Shown here: one piece after another, positions 1 to 9,250 of the stretch
Position numbering within the stretch: the first letter of the stretch is position 1
How the letters are laid out: each line of letters starts with the position of its first letter
NCBI GenBank assembly: GCA_964511385.1
Contig: CAZEFE010000003.1
Location: forward strand, 243,646 to 307,645
DNA: 64,000 bases
Direction of reading: 5' to 3'
DNA from: CAILHX01 sp964511385
Lineage (GTDB): Bacteria > Pseudomonadota > Gammaproteobacteria > Burkholderiales > Methylophilaceae
Position numbers and translations under genes: made by a program
The notes under the pieces: model-generated
Database searches by the model: none
Seen by the model: the letters and a program-made list of their open reading frames with translations, nothing else
Told to the model about the DNA's origin: nothing

Positions 1-556
1 CAAACATGGTGCGCAGCAAACCTTCGATCTCCAGCACCGGGTTCAAGTGCGCCCGGACTTTCTTGACGGTTTTGACCAGATCGGACAAACCTTCCAGCGC
101 GTAGTATTCGCATTGCATGGGAATCAGCACCGCCTGTGCCGCGGTCAGCGCATTCACGGTGATCAGGTTGAGCGCCGGCGGGCAATCGATCAGCACATAG
201 TCGTAAACATTGCCCATGGCCTCCAGTGCCGTTTTCAAGCGCGTTTCCCGCGCAAACTCATTGACCAGTTCGACTTCAGCCCCGGCCAGTTCGCGATTGG
301 CCGGCACCACATCAAAACCGCCTTGCGCCACGCTCACCTTGACTTCGTCCAGGGACTTTTCGCCCAATAACACTTCGTACAGCGTGGCCGCCACATCATC
401 CTTGTCCACGCCGCTGCCCATGGTGGCATTACCCTGCGGATCAAGGTCTATCAGCAGCACGCGCCTTTTGGTCGCAGCCAGACTGGCCGCGAGATTGACG
501 CAGGTGGTCGTTTTACCCACACCACCTTTTTGATTGGTAATGGCCAGAATTTTCAT
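1..556 (-). CDS. parA: ParA chromosome-partitioning ATPase (partial, C-terminus beyond left edge)
   Basis: The first 185 codons of a ParA/Soj-type ATPase read leftward from ATG at 556. ParA binds DNA non-specifically and, with ParB and parS, segregates the origin region. The N-terminus reads MKILAITNQKGGVGKTTT, the deviant Walker A box of the ParA/MinD family, followed by a conserved stretch with LLIDLDPQGNATMG. The start codon overlaps the rsmG stop as ATGA, so the gene is co-transcribed as mnmG-rsmG-parA; parB would be expected next, outside the window. The three parS-like sites nearby support the role. No defect is visible in the part seen. Confidence 0.95.
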   Translation of the reverse strand, partial: MKILAITNQKGGVGKTTTCVNLAASLAATKRRVLLIDLDPQGNATMGSGVDKDDVAATLYEVLLGEKSLDEVKVSVAQGGFDVVPANRELAGAEVELVNEFARETRLKTALEAMGNVYDYVLIDCPPALNLITVNALTAAQAVLIPMQCEYYALEGLSDLVKTVKKVRAHLNPVLEIEGLLRTMF

Positions 557-1179
557 GAGGAAACCACCTTTTTCAGCACCACCAGATGCCGTTGCGCATC
601 CAGCCCGGGAACCTGTAACGGCAGCACTTCGGTTTGCATGCCGTCCAACTGCGCAATTTCGTCGTAGGGATACACGCCTTTCATCGCCAGCCAGACGCCA
701 TGTTCGGCGATCAAACCGGAAGTCAGCTTCACAAATTCCACCAGGTCTGAAAATGCTCTGGAAACAATGAGTTGAAACTTTTCCTCCGGCTGGTACTGCT
801 CCACCCGGCTGCAAATCACCTGTAGATTTTCCAGACCCAGCTCTGCTTTTGCCTGACGCAGGAAAGTGGTTTTCTTATGGCTGGAATCCAGCACCGTCAC
901 CCGCACTTCCGGACGCGTCAAGGCAATGGGTATGCCGGGCAGGCCCGCACCGCTGCCAACATCCAGCAGGCGATTGCCCGTAATGTGCGGAAGTATCGCC
1001 AGGCTATCCAGCAGGTGCAGCGTCACCATATCTTCCGCGTCGCGGACGGCAGTGAGGTTGTGCACCTTGTTCCATTTGGCCAGCAAGGCCAGATAATCCA
1101 GCAATTTCTGCTGCACCGGCTGCGCAATATTCAACCCCAACGCGGTGATGCCATTCTCCAAAGTCGCCGCAAGACTCAT
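553..1179 (-). CDS. rsmG: 16S rRNA (guanine527-N7)-methyltransferase RsmG
   Basis: A 208-residue protein of the GidB/RsmG family, which methylates N7 of G527 in 16S rRNA using S-adenosylmethionine. The SAM-binding motif I is seen as DVGSGAGLPGIP near residues 73-84, and the family stretch KWNKVHNLTAVRD is near residues 36-48. The length matches the family (about 207 residues). It overlaps mnmG by 4 bp upstream and parA by 4 bp downstream, the classic gidA-gidB-parA order near the origin. Confidence 0.96.
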   Translation of the reverse strand: MSLAATLENGITALGLNIAQPVQQKLLDYLALLAKWNKVHNLTAVRDAEDMVTLHLLDSLAILPHITGNRLLDVGSGAGLPGIPIALTRPEVRVTVLDSSHKKTTFLRQAKAELGLENLQVICSRVEQYQPEEKFQLIVSRAFSDLVEFVKLTSGLIAEHGVWLAMKGVYPYDEIAQLDGMQTEVLPLQVPGLDAQRHLVVLKKVVSS

Positions 1180-3095
1180 GCAGCACCCCGGCTTTCAATG
1201 TCCGAATCGTCGATTTTTTTCGCCATGTATTTTTTCTTCATGTACACCAGCAACAGGGAAACCGCCGCCGGCGTCATCCCCGAAATGCGTCCGGCCTGAC
1301 CCAGGGTTTCCGGCTTGAGCTTGTTCAGTTTTTGCTGCGCCTCGATGGAAAGACCGCGCACCTCGCGATAATCCAGATCGGGCGGCAGCACCAGTTCTTC
1401 ATAGTGGCGGCTACGCTCGATTTCATCCTGCTGGCGGTCGATATAGCCCTGGTACTTGGCGGCAATTTCCAGTTGCTGGGTGACCTGCGGGTCGGTTTCC
1501 CCCGGCCCCACGCCCGGCAACGTCATCAGGCTTTCGTAACTCACGTCCGGCCGACGCAACAGGTCAAACAAGGGATATTCGCGCTCTATGGCTTGCCCCA
1601 GCACGCGCTCGGCTTCACTTTGCGCCAGCGTTTTAGGGTTGACCCAAGTGGACTTCAGGCGCTCCTGTTCGCGTGCAATGGCTTCCTGCTTGGCGCTGAA
1701 CGCCGCCCATCGGACATCATCCACCAGTCCCAAGCGCCGCCCGGTTTCGGTCAGCCGCAGATCGGCATTGTCTTCACGCAACATCAGGCGGTATTCGGCA
1801 CGGCTGGTGAACATGCGGTACGGCTCATTCACCCCGCGCGTAATCAGATCATCCACCAGCACGCCAAGATAGGCCTGGTCACGGGCAGGGCACCATGCCT
1901 CCTGTTCCGCGGCATAAAGCCCGGCATTGAGTCCCGCCAACAAGCCCTGTGCGGCCGCCTCTTCATAACCGGTGGTGCCATTGATCTGCCCCGCGAAAAA
2001 CAGGCCCTGCACCGCTTTTGTTTCCAGCGAGCTTTTCAGGCCGCGCGGATCGTAATAATCGTATTCAATGGCGTAACCGGGGCGCAAAATATGTGCATTT
2101 TCCAGACCGCGGATGCTGCGCACCAGATTGATTTGCACATCGAACGGCAGGCTGGTTGAAATCCCGTTGGGATAAATTTCGTTGGTGGTCAGCCCTTCCG
2201 GCTCAAGGAAAATCTGGTGCGCATCCTTGTCGGCAAAGCGCATGATCTTGTCTTCCACCGATGGGCAATAGCGTGGGCCCACACCCTCTATCACCCCGGT
2301 ATACATTGGTGAGCGATCCAGCCCGCCACGGATGATCTCATGCGTTCTGGCATTGGTATGCGTGATCCAGCACGGCAATTGTTGAGGGTGCTGCTCGGCA
2401 CGCCCTAAAAACGAAAATACCGGCACCGGGTCATCACCCGGTTGTTCTTCCATCACCGAATAATCGATGCTGCGGCCATCAATCCGTGGCGGCGTGCCGG
2501 TTTTCAGGCGCCCGGCAGGCAAGCCGATTTCCCGCAGGCGATGCGCCAAGGTTAAGGACGGCGGATCTCCCGCACGCCCGGCCTGATGGTTGGACAGGCC
2601 CACATGCACCAGTCCTCCCAGAAAGGTCCCCGCCGTCAGCACCACGGCTTTGGCGTCAAAACGCAAACCCAACTGGGTGATCACCCCCACGATGCGGTCG
2701 CCTTCCAGTACCACATCATCCACCGCCTGCTGGAACAGCCACAGGTTGGGCTGGTTTTCCAGGCGCCCACGCATCGCCTTTCGATACAACACCCGGTCAG
2801 CCTGGGCACGCGTGGCGCGTACTGCAGGGCCCTTGGATGAATTCAGGATGCGGAACTGGATGCCCGCTTCATCAGTCGCCGCCGCCATTGCCCCACCCAA
2901 TGCATCCACCTCTTTCACCAGGTGGCCCTTGCCGATACCGCCAATGGAAGGATTGCATGACATCTGTCCCAGCGTCTCGATGTTATGCGTCAGCAGCAAG
3001 GTCTTGCGTCCCATGCGCGCGGCCGCCAACGCGGCCTCGGCCCCAGCATGGCCGCCGCCAATGACAATAACGTCAAATTTATCAGGGAATTGCAT
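1176..3095 (-). CDS. mnmG: tRNA uridine 5-carboxymethylaminomethyl modification enzyme MnmG
   Basis: A 639-residue FAD protein which, with MnmE, installs the cmnm5 group at U34 of certain tRNAs. The dinucleotide-binding motif VIGGGHAGAEAA lies at the N-terminus, with the family motifs MSCNPSIGGIGKGHL and AGQINGTTGYEEAAAQG further on. The start at 3095 (MQFPDKFDV) fits the family; an in-frame ATG six codons upstream is possible but unlike homologues, and neither start has a strong Shine-Dalgarno. It is first in the mnmG-rsmG-parA operon. A parS-like site lies 40 bp upstream. Its partner mnmE is at 3928-5283. Confidence 0.97.
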   Translation of the reverse strand: MQFPDKFDVIVIGGGHAGAEAALAAARMGRKTLLLTHNIETLGQMSCNPSIGGIGKGHLVKEVDALGGAMAAATDEAGIQFRILNSSKGPAVRATRAQADRVLYRKAMRGRLENQPNLWLFQQAVDDVVLEGDRIVGVITQLGLRFDAKAVVLTAGTFLGGLVHVGLSNHQAGRAGDPPSLTLAHRLREIGLPAGRLKTGTPPRIDGRSIDYSVMEEQPGDDPVPVFSFLGRAEQHPQQLPCWITHTNARTHEIIRGGLDRSPMYTGVIEGVGPRYCPSVEDKIMRFADKDAHQIFLEPEGLTTNEIYPNGISTSLPFDVQINLVRSIRGLENAHILRPGYAIEYDYYDPRGLKSSLETKAVQGLFFAGQINGTTGYEEAAAQGLLAGLNAGLYAAEQEAWCPARDQAYLGVLVDDLITRGVNEPYRMFTSRAEYRLMLREDNADLRLTETGRRLGLVDDVRWAAFSAKQEAIAREQERLKSTWVNPKTLAQSEAERVLGQAIEREYPLFDLLRRPDVSYESLMTLPGVGPGETDPQVTQQLEIAAKYQGYIDRQQDEIERSRHYEELVLPPDLDYREVRGLSIEAQQKLNKLKPETLGQAGRISGMTPAAVSLLLVYMKKKYMAKKIDDSDIESRGAA

Positions 3096-3134
3096 GGTTA
3101 TTCTGCGATGCAAAAAGGGGGTTAATAATACTTT

Positions 3135-3150
3135 AGTTTCACGTGAAACA
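3135..3150. promoter_or_regulatory. parS: parS-like ParB-binding site 1
   Basis: AGTTTCACGTGAAACA matches 15 of 16 bases of the bacterial parS consensus TGTTTCACGTGAAACA. It lies just upstream of mnmG and about 2.6 kb from parA. ParB (Spo0J) would load here; the mnmG-rsmG-parA(B) neighbourhood is the usual place for parS. Confidence 0.85.
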
Positions 3151-3182
3151 TGAACTGTTTGAACGTCAGGGCACAGTGGGCG

Positions 3183-3842
3183 CTAAAAAGCAGCCCTGCC
3201 CGGACGATTCTTGGAACTGTTTTTTTTGCTGCGGTATTCTTCCAGCGCCAGATTGTATTGGCGTAGCGCCAGAAAAGTCATCTTGGCGTAGTCATTCACG
3301 TGTTTCTGTAAATGCGCACTCAACCAGTCATGGCCGTTCTTGGTTTCCTGAAACCAGACTTTGCCATCCGGGAATTTTTTCGGCAATTTAGCAATATCGC
3401 CGCCGATGTTGATTTCCTTTTCCCGTCCCCAGAGATAGGGCAGCTTTTTCGCGCTCCACTTGATGCCATTGGCCTCTGCAAAGCCGGGGTTGTTACCGAA
3501 GGTAAAGTCCACCAGTTCTTTCTGCTTGGGGGATTCGTTGGCAACAGCGGACTCGATCCAGCAGTGGTAGGACCCGCCCAGGCCGCGATCCAGGTTGGAA
3601 TCATCCAGAAACTCCAGGTGCTTGCCGCCGCCCGCATCAATGATGGCGACCCCGGCTACCGGGCGATAATTCTTCTTCAGCGCTACCGACATTACATTCG
3701 AGCCAACAATGGCGTAAATATAGCAGAGGCTGTCAAACGTGGTCGGACACAGCGCCCTGATGGTGCCATCTACCGCTTCCAGCATGGCACGCTCCATGAT
3801 TTTTGGAGGAATAATACTCACGGATGACGGCTGCAGACTCAT
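3183..3842 (-). CDS. Hypothetical protein with a possible Cys-His-Asp (papain/transglutaminase-like) core
   Basis: A 219-residue cytoplasmic protein without signal peptide or membrane segment. I do not recognise the family with certainty; it may be a DUF2026-type protein. The pattern of a cysteine in SLCYIYA (C40), a histidine in YHCWIE (H93) and an aspartate in LVDFTFG (D112) is the order and context seen in papain-like and transglutaminase-like hydrolases, where H-x-W-[IV]-E is followed by a short spacer and D-x-T. The basic, lysine- and arginine-rich tail (from about residue 203) may contact nucleic acid or membrane. It stands alone between mnmG and mnmE, in the same direction. The catalytic reading is inference. 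Confidence 0.7.
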   Translation of the reverse strand: MSLQPSSVSIIPPKIMERAMLEAVDGTIRALCPTTFDSLCYIYAIVGSNVMSVALKKNYRPVAGVAIIDAGGGKHLEFLDDSNLDRGLGGSYHCWIESAVANESPKQKELVDFTFGNNPGFAEANGIKWSAKKLPYLWGREKEINIGGDIAKLPKKFPDGKVWFQETKNGHDWLSAHLQKHVNDYAKMTFLALRQYNLALEEYRSKKNSSKNRPGRAAF

Positions 3843-3927
3843 AAATTATAAAAAACGCGGATAACCAACTGGTGCGGGATGATAGCACGCACTATAGCCA
3901 CAGATAAAACCGGCGCTCGGCTTGCCC

Positions 3928-5283
3928 TCATTTCCCGATGCAGAACCGGGAGAAAATCTCTCCCAGCAAGTCTTCGTTGGTGAATTCACCAGTAATGCTG
4001 TTGAGCGACTCCTGGGCGAGCCGCAGCTCTTCGGCCAGCAGTTCCGGCTGCGCCAGGTTTTCCTCGGCGCGACCAAGGCAGTTCCGGACTTCAGCCAGCG
4101 CCAGCAAATGGCGTTCACGCGCGGCAAACACACCTTCTCCTGTCGCGTGCCAGCCAGCCGCCTGCAGCAGGTATTGGCGTAGCGCCGGGATGCCGTCGCC
4201 GGTCTTAGCCGAAATATACAGGCTGTTACTCCCCACATCCTCGACCTGTCCGGAAGCCAGGCCTGCCAGATCAATTTTATTAAACACCTTAAGCAGCGGT
4301 ATGCCAGCGGGCAATTTCTCCAGTATTTGCTGGTCCTGGGCACGCATGCCTTGTTGTGCGTCCAGCAGCAGCAAGGCCAGCGTTGCGTTTTCGACAGCTT
4401 TCCAGGTGCGCGCAATGCCGTGGCGTTCGACCTCATCTTCGGTTTCGCGCAGGCCTGCGGTATCGATGATATGCAGCGGCACGCCCCCAATCTGGATCTC
4501 GTTTTTCAGGGTATCGCGGGTAGTGCCGGCTACCGGTGTCACAATGGCGATATCTTCTCCCGATAGCTTGTTAAGCAGGCTGGACTTGCCGACATTGGGT
4601 TGGCCGATCAGCACCACATGGATGCCTTCGCGCAATAAACGCCCTTGCCGCGCGCCGTCGAAGACCAATTGCAGCTCTGCAGCAATAGCCTGCAGCTTTT
4701 CTTCCACGCGTCCGCGGGAAATGAAGTCAATGTCTTCTTCGGGAAAATCCAGGCAGGCCTCAACATACATGCGCAGATTTATCAGCTCGTCACGCAATTG
4801 ATGGATATGCTGGGAGAACACGCCCGCCAGCGAGCGCATGGCGCTGCTCGCCGCCTGCGCGGTAGAGGCTTCGATGAGGTCCGCCACAGCTTCGGCCTGC
4901 GCCAGGTCCAGCTTGTCGTTCATCCAGGCGCGCTGGGTAAATTCACCCGGCGCCGCCAACCGCGCGCCCAATGCCAGGCAGCGCTGCAGCAAGCGTTGGA
5001 GTACGGCCGTCCCGCCATGGCCCTGCAATTCCAGCACGTCTTCGCCGGTATAGGAGTGGGGATTGGGGAAAAACAGGGCAATGCCGCGATCAATCAGGTC
5101 GCCGTCGGCATCAAGAAAATCACCGTAGTGTGCATGGCGTGGTGCCGGGCAGCCGCCCAGGATAGCCTGTGCAATTGCCTGCGCCAGGCTCCCGGAAACC
5201 CGTACTACGCCAATCCCGCCGCGCCCCGGTGCGGTGGCCACGGCGGCGATGGTCTCGTGCAGATCAGGCTTTGTGGCTGCCAT
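3928..5283 (-). CDS. mnmE: tRNA modification GTPase MnmE
   Basis: A 451-residue GTPase, partner of MnmG in U34 tRNA modification. The N-terminal formyl-folate-binding domain contains GRGGIGVVRVSG, the G domain has the Walker A motif GQPNVGKSSLLN, the G3 region DTAGLRETEDEVE and the G4 motif NKID, and the protein ends in the invariant FCIGK whose cysteine is needed for modification. The start at 5283 (MAATKPDLHETIAA) is preferred over an upstream in-frame ATG because it matches family length (E. coli 454). It overlaps the 3' end of yidC by 20 bp, so it is last in rpmH-rnpA-yidD-yidC-mnmE. Confidence 0.96.
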   Translation of the reverse strand: MAATKPDLHETIAAVATAPGRGGIGVVRVSGSLAQAIAQAILGGCPAPRHAHYGDFLDADGDLIDRGIALFFPNPHSYTGEDVLELQGHGGTAVLQRLLQRCLALGARLAAPGEFTQRAWMNDKLDLAQAEAVADLIEASTAQAASSAMRSLAGVFSQHIHQLRDELINLRMYVEACLDFPEEDIDFISRGRVEEKLQAIAAELQLVFDGARQGRLLREGIHVVLIGQPNVGKSSLLNKLSGEDIAIVTPVAGTTRDTLKNEIQIGGVPLHIIDTAGLRETEDEVERHGIARTWKAVENATLALLLLDAQQGMRAQDQQILEKLPAGIPLLKVFNKIDLAGLASGQVEDVGSNSLYISAKTGDGIPALRQYLLQAAGWHATGEGVFAARERHLLALAEVRNCLGRAEENLAQPELLAEELRLAQESLNSITGEFTNEDLLGEIFSRFCIGK

Positions 5284-6880
5284 CCATGGTGCGGTTGATA
5301 TTCCACTGCTGGGCAATGGACAACACGTTATTCACCAGCCAGTAGAGCACCAACCCCGCAGGGAAGAAGAAGAAAAACACACTGAATGCGACCGGCATGA
5401 TCATCATCACCTTGGCCTGTATCGGATCAGGCGGCGTCGGGTTCAGCTTGGTCTGGATCAGCATGGAAATGCCCATCACCACCGGCAGCACATAATATGG
5501 ATCGGTTGCCGACAAATCCTGTATCCACAACATGAACGGCGCCTGGCGCATTTCCACGCTGCCCAGCAGCACCCAGTAAAGGGCAATGAATACGGGAACC
5601 TGAACCAGGATAGGCAGGCAGCCGCCCATCGGGTTGATTTTTTCCGTCTTGTACAGTTCCATCATGGCCTGCTGGAACTTCGCCTTGTCATCGCCGTAAC
5701 GTTCCTTCAGGCTTTGCAAGCGCGGCGCCAGCTTGCGCATCTGCGCCATGGATTTATAGCTGGCGGCAGAGAGGGGATAAAACGCCAGCTTGATCAGCAC
5801 CGTCAGCAGAATAATAGCAACACCCCAGTTATGCACCAGCTTCTGGATAGTGGACAGCACCCAGAACAGCGGCGCCGCGATAATGGTCAACCAACCATAA
5901 TCCACAGTATATTCCAGCCCGGGAGCCACTGCCTGCAGGTGGCTTTGTTCCTGGGGACCGGCGAACAGCCTGGAGCCCACCGTCGCGCTGGCACCGGCAG
6001 CAACACTTGCAACGGGCAGCTTAACGCCGGCCGAATAGAGGTTTCCGCCCAGATCCTTGGTATAAAACTCGCGATCCGTACCGGCGTTAGGCAACCATGC
6101 ACCGGCGAAGTAATGCTGCACCATGCCGATCCAGCCGTCCTTGGCGTTTTTTTGCAAATCCGCCTTTTTCATATCGTCGAACTTCAGCTTTTTGTACTTA
6201 TCCGCTTCGGTAAAATAGGCCGCACCGGTAAACGTCGGCATCATTTTTGAACCCTGGCTGGACTCGCTGTCATGCACTAGCTGGTAATACACCCACGTTT
6301 CCAGCGGGGTAGCCGCACCATTCTTGATTTCGTAATTCAAGTCCACCACATAGCTGTTGCGGTGGAAGGTATACACCTTATCAACCTGGACACCTTTTTC
6401 GTTTTTCCAGGTCAGCCGCACCTCCAGCTTGTCGCTGCCATCCACCAGCTCGTAACTGTTGGCCTGTGCCGTAAATTCGCTTTTGTGGTTAGGCAGGTCA
6501 GCCGCAGTAAAACCGGACTGCGAGACATACAAATGCTTGGGGGCCGCGCTGTCATCAAACAGCACAAAGGGCTTGGACTTATCTTCGGTGGCGCGGTGCC
6601 TGGTTAATTCCAGACGACGCAGATCGCCGCCTACGGTATCAATTTCCGCAACAACCAGATCGGTTTTGACGCGTACGCGTTGACCCTTGGCCAAGCTATA
6701 ACCCTGTGCCGCAACAGCGGGTTGCGCCGCATTGGGCGAAGCAGCAGGCACATCTGCATGGCCAGCAGCCTGTTGTGCAACATGTGCCGGCTGCGGCGCA
6801 TGTTCGCGCTCCCACGCATCCCACAGCATCAGAACGGAAAAAGACAAGATCAAAAACAGAATCAGGCGTTGTGTGTCCAT
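5264..6880 (-). CDS. yidC: Membrane protein insertase YidC
   Basis: A 538-residue inner-membrane insertase, the long Gram-negative type. A first membrane segment lies at residues 4-20, then a large periplasmic domain to about residue 330, then the conserved five-helix core with PMGGCLPILVQVPVFIALYW and a C-terminal segment LVLYWLVNNVLSIAQQW. It works with SecYEG or alone. It sits between yidD and mnmE in the standard order. Confidence 0.97.
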   Translation of the reverse strand: MDTQRLILFLILSFSVLMLWDAWEREHAPQPAHVAQQAAGHADVPAASPNAAQPAVAAQGYSLAKGQRVRVKTDLVVAEIDTVGGDLRRLELTRHRATEDKSKPFVLFDDSAAPKHLYVSQSGFTAADLPNHKSEFTAQANSYELVDGSDKLEVRLTWKNEKGVQVDKVYTFHRNSYVVDLNYEIKNGAATPLETWVYYQLVHDSESSQGSKMMPTFTGAAYFTEADKYKKLKFDDMKKADLQKNAKDGWIGMVQHYFAGAWLPNAGTDREFYTKDLGGNLYSAGVKLPVASVAAGASATVGSRLFAGPQEQSHLQAVAPGLEYTVDYGWLTIIAAPLFWVLSTIQKLVHNWGVAIILLTVLIKLAFYPLSAASYKSMAQMRKLAPRLQSLKERYGDDKAKFQQAMMELYKTEKINPMGGCLPILVQVPVFIALYWVLLGSVEMRQAPFMLWIQDLSATDPYYVLPVVMGISMLIQTKLNPTPPDPIQAKVMMIMPVAFSVFFFFFPAGLVLYWLVNNVLSIAQQWNINRTMDGSHKA

Positions 6881-6903
6881 GCAACTCTCTATTTCAATTC
6901 AGT

Positions 6904-7113
6904 TTAGGGAACAGGGTCGCATCCACCTGGATGCCAGGGATGGCAACGTAAAATGCGCTTCAACGCCATCCACCCACCATGCAAACTACCATATTTTTGT
7001 ATCGCTTCGATGGCATAAGCAGAGCAGCTGGGGCTGAAGCGACAGCTTCTGCCCAACAAGGGGCTCAGCGTCCATTGGTAGACCTTGACCAGCAAAATCA
7101 ATATCTGCCTCAT
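6904..7113 (-). CDS. yidD: Membrane protein insertion efficiency factor YidD
   Basis: A 69-residue protein of the YidD/UPF0161 family that assists YidC-dependent insertion. The hallmark stretch GRSCRFSPSCSAYAIEAI with its cysteines is present at about residues 21-38, and HPGGCDPVP at the C-terminus is family-typical. It overlaps rnpA by 4 bp (7110-7113) and precedes yidC by 23 bp, so the three genes form one transcript. Confidence 0.95.
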   Translation of the reverse strand: MRQILILLVKVYQWTLSPLLGRSCRFSPSCSAYAIEAIQKYGSLHGGWMALKRILRCHPWHPGGCDPVP

Positions 7114-7481
7114 GATGGTGATACGTAGCGCCTGAGCTTGTTGATTGCTTCCATCAGTTCGGCCTCTACCTGCTTGAAATCGCCGCGCACAAAAGGCTTG
7201 TGCGCCCGGATCACCATGTCTACGCTTACGATATCGTGCTGATAGCGCCGAAACAGCTCGCGTATCACGCGTTTCATGTAATTTCTGGAATGCGCGCGAC
7301 GCACTACTTTTTTGCTGACAACAATACCCAGCCGAGGATGATCCATGCCATTAGGCATGTAATGTACTGCCAGAAAGGTACTGTTGATACGTCGCCTGAA
7401 ACTAAAAACGGATGAAAACTCATCCGTTTTATTTAGTTTGATACTGGCGGGGAATCTATACCGAATCACACCGCTTAACAA
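7110..7481 (-). CDS. rnpA: Ribonuclease P protein component
   Basis: A 123-residue basic protein that binds the RNase P RNA and helps it cut the 5' leader of tRNA precursors. The family motif with RxxxRN appears as RRAHSRNYMKRVIRELFR at about residues 65-82, preceded by RLGIVVSKKVVRRA. It lies directly downstream of rpmH, as in nearly all bacteria. The first few residues before RFPASIKL are not conserved, so the true start may be slightly later. Confidence 0.95.
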   Translation of the reverse strand: MLSGVIRYRFPASIKLNKTDEFSSVFSFRRRINSTFLAVHYMPNGMDHPRLGIVVSKKVVRRAHSRNYMKRVIRELFRRYQHDIVSVDMVIRAHKPFVRGDFKQVEAELMEAINKLRRYVSPS

Positions 7482-7489
7482 TACTTCCG

Positions 7490-7624
7490 TTATACGGCAA
7501 GACGGGCACGACCCTTGGCGCGACGTGCGTTAATCACTGCGCGACCGCCTCTGGTTTTCATGCGAACCAGGAAACCGTGGGTACGGGCGCGTTTAACTTT
7601 GGACGGTTGGTAGGTACGTTTCAT
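7490..7624 (-). CDS. rpmH: 50S ribosomal protein L34
   Basis: A 44-residue open frame on the minus strand starting MKRTYQPSKVKRARTHGF and ending GRARLAV, the standard length and sequence of L34. It is the first gene of rpmH-rnpA-yidD-yidC-mnmE and is divergent from dnaA across a 258-bp spacer. There is a Shine-Dalgarno-like AGTGAAAGG a short way upstream of the ATG. Confidence 0.97.
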   Translation of the reverse strand: MKRTYQPSKVKRARTHGFLVRMKTRGGRAVINARRAKGRARLAV

Positions 7625-7745
7625 GGCATTAGCCTTTCACTTGGGATTACTTGAAACTAAAAAGGCCGTAATTTAACCGTGTAACGGTCTTGTTTGTCAA
7701 TGATTATTTGCTTTGCGTCGATTCTTGGGAATATCTTTCCGGCGC

Positions 7746-7754
7746 TGTGGATAA
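7746..7754 (-). promoter_or_regulatory. DnaA box in rpmH-dnaA spacer
   Basis: TGTGGATAA is the exact complement of the strong DnaA box TTATCCACA. It lies in the 258-bp spacer between the divergent rpmH and dnaA genes, so it can serve dnaA autoregulation, origin function or both. Confidence 0.75.
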
Positions 7755-7882
7755 CTTGCCCGGAAAGGTCTAAAATCCCTCCACTGTTTTTGACGGTTGG
7801 TGGATTTCAGCTCAAGCTCAAAGTCACCCACCCAGAGTAATAACACCATCACGACCCCTTAATTCGAGCTCCTTATTGATTC

Positions 7883-9232
7883 ATGGAAAATTTCTGGTTT
7901 GCCTGTCTGGGCCTGTTTGAACGAGAGTTGTCTGCAATGCAGTTCAACACGCTCATCAAGCCTCTCAAACTGGAAAATAACGGCGATGTACTGCGCATCA
8001 TCGCTCCCAATAATTATGTGCTGCAGACCCTGCGGGAAAACTTCGTTGAGCGCATCAAACAGCTTGGGCAGGATTTTTTCTCGCACCCGCTGGCGGTGGA
8101 ACTGGTGGTTTCCGATGCTGCATCAACAACCGGTAAACCCGCAGTCCAGGAAACAGTGGAAGTTGCACCTGAACCGGCTGCAAAAAAAACAAAATCACAC
8201 ACAAAATCAGATACCTATGGACTTAATCCGGCACTGACGTTCGCCAATTTTGTTCCGGGCAAGGCCAACCAACTCGCCCGTGCCGCAGCACTGCAAGTCG
8301 CAGAAAATGCCGGGGGGGCTTACAACCCTTTATTCGTTTACGGCGGTGTCGGATTAGGCAAGACCCACCTGATCCAGGCCATTGGCAACCATTTGCGCGA
8401 AATTCAGCCTGACGCAAAAATCGGCTATCTGCACGCAGAAAAATATGTGTCTGATGTGGTCAAGGCCTATCAACACAAATCCTTTGATGAGTTCAAGAAA
8501 CGTTACCATTCCCTGGACTTGCTGCTGATTGACGATATCCAGTTTTTTTCCGGCAAGGGCCGTACCCAGGAAGAGTTTTTTTACGCCTTCGAGTCCCTCA
8601 TCGGCGCTAATAAGCAGATCGTCATTACCTGTGACACCTTGCCTAAGGAAATCAACGGGATTGAAGATCGGTTAAAAACCCGTTTCAGTTGGGGGCTGAC
8701 CGTTTTGGTAGAACCGCCGGAACTGGAAATGCGCGTCGCCATCCTGATCAAAAAAGCCCAGGCGGCGAAAGTAAAGCTGGAGGAGGATGTCGCTTTCCTG
8801 ATTGCAAAGCATATCCGTTCCAGTGTCCGTGACCTGGAAGGTGCGCTAAACCGCGTCATTGCCATGACCAACTTTACCGGAAAACCGATAGACACCGGTT
8901 TGGTCAAGGAAGCCCTGAAAGATATTATCGGCCGCGTTCAGTCCATTACCATTGAAAGCATCCAGAAAACCGTAGCTGATTATTACAAAATCAAGGTCGC
9001 GGAAATGTACTCGCAAAAACGCTCACGTAACTTGGCTCGACCCCGTCAGATTGCCATGGCGTTGGCACGGGATCTGACCAACAGCAGTTTCCCCGAAATT
9101 GGAGAAGCGTTCGGCGGTCGCGATCACACTACAGTAATGCATGCATGCAAAAAAATAGACAGCCTGAAAAGCACTGACCCAATATTATCCAAAGAATTCA
9201 GTCTGTTATTGCAAGTGTTGCGAGGGGATTGA
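7883..9232 (+). CDS. dnaA: Chromosomal replication initiator DnaA
   Basis: A 449-residue AAA+ initiator that binds DnaA boxes and opens oriC. Domain I (DnaB/partner binding) covers about 1-80, a variable linker rich in alanine and lysine follows, then the ATPase with Walker A GGVGLGKTHL and Walker B LLIDDIQF, and the C-terminal DNA-binding domain with the DnaA signature FGGRDHTTVMHACKKI. The start MENFWFACLG fits family starts. The spacer upstream carries a perfect DnaA box, suggesting autoregulation. Confidence 0.98.
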   Translation: MENFWFACLGLFERELSAMQFNTLIKPLKLENNGDVLRIIAPNNYVLQTLRENFVERIKQLGQDFFSHPLAVELVVSDAASTTGKPAVQETVEVAPEPAAKKTKSHTKSDTYGLNPALTFANFVPGKANQLARAAALQVAENAGGAYNPLFVYGGVGLGKTHLIQAIGNHLREIQPDAKIGYLHAEKYVSDVVKAYQHKSFDEFKKRYHSLDLLLIDDIQFFSGKGRTQEEFFYAFESLIGANKQIVITCDTLPKEINGIEDRLKTRFSWGLTVLVEPPELEMRVAILIKKAQAAKVKLEEDVAFLIAKHIRSSVRDLEGALNRVIAMTNFTGKPIDTGLVKEALKDIIGRVQSITIESIQKTVADYYKIKVAEMYSQKRSRNLARPRQIAMALARDLTNSSFPEIGEAFGGRDHTTVMHACKKIDSLKSTDPILSKEFSLLLQVLRGD

Positions 9233-9250
9233 AACTTTAAACTAACAAGC

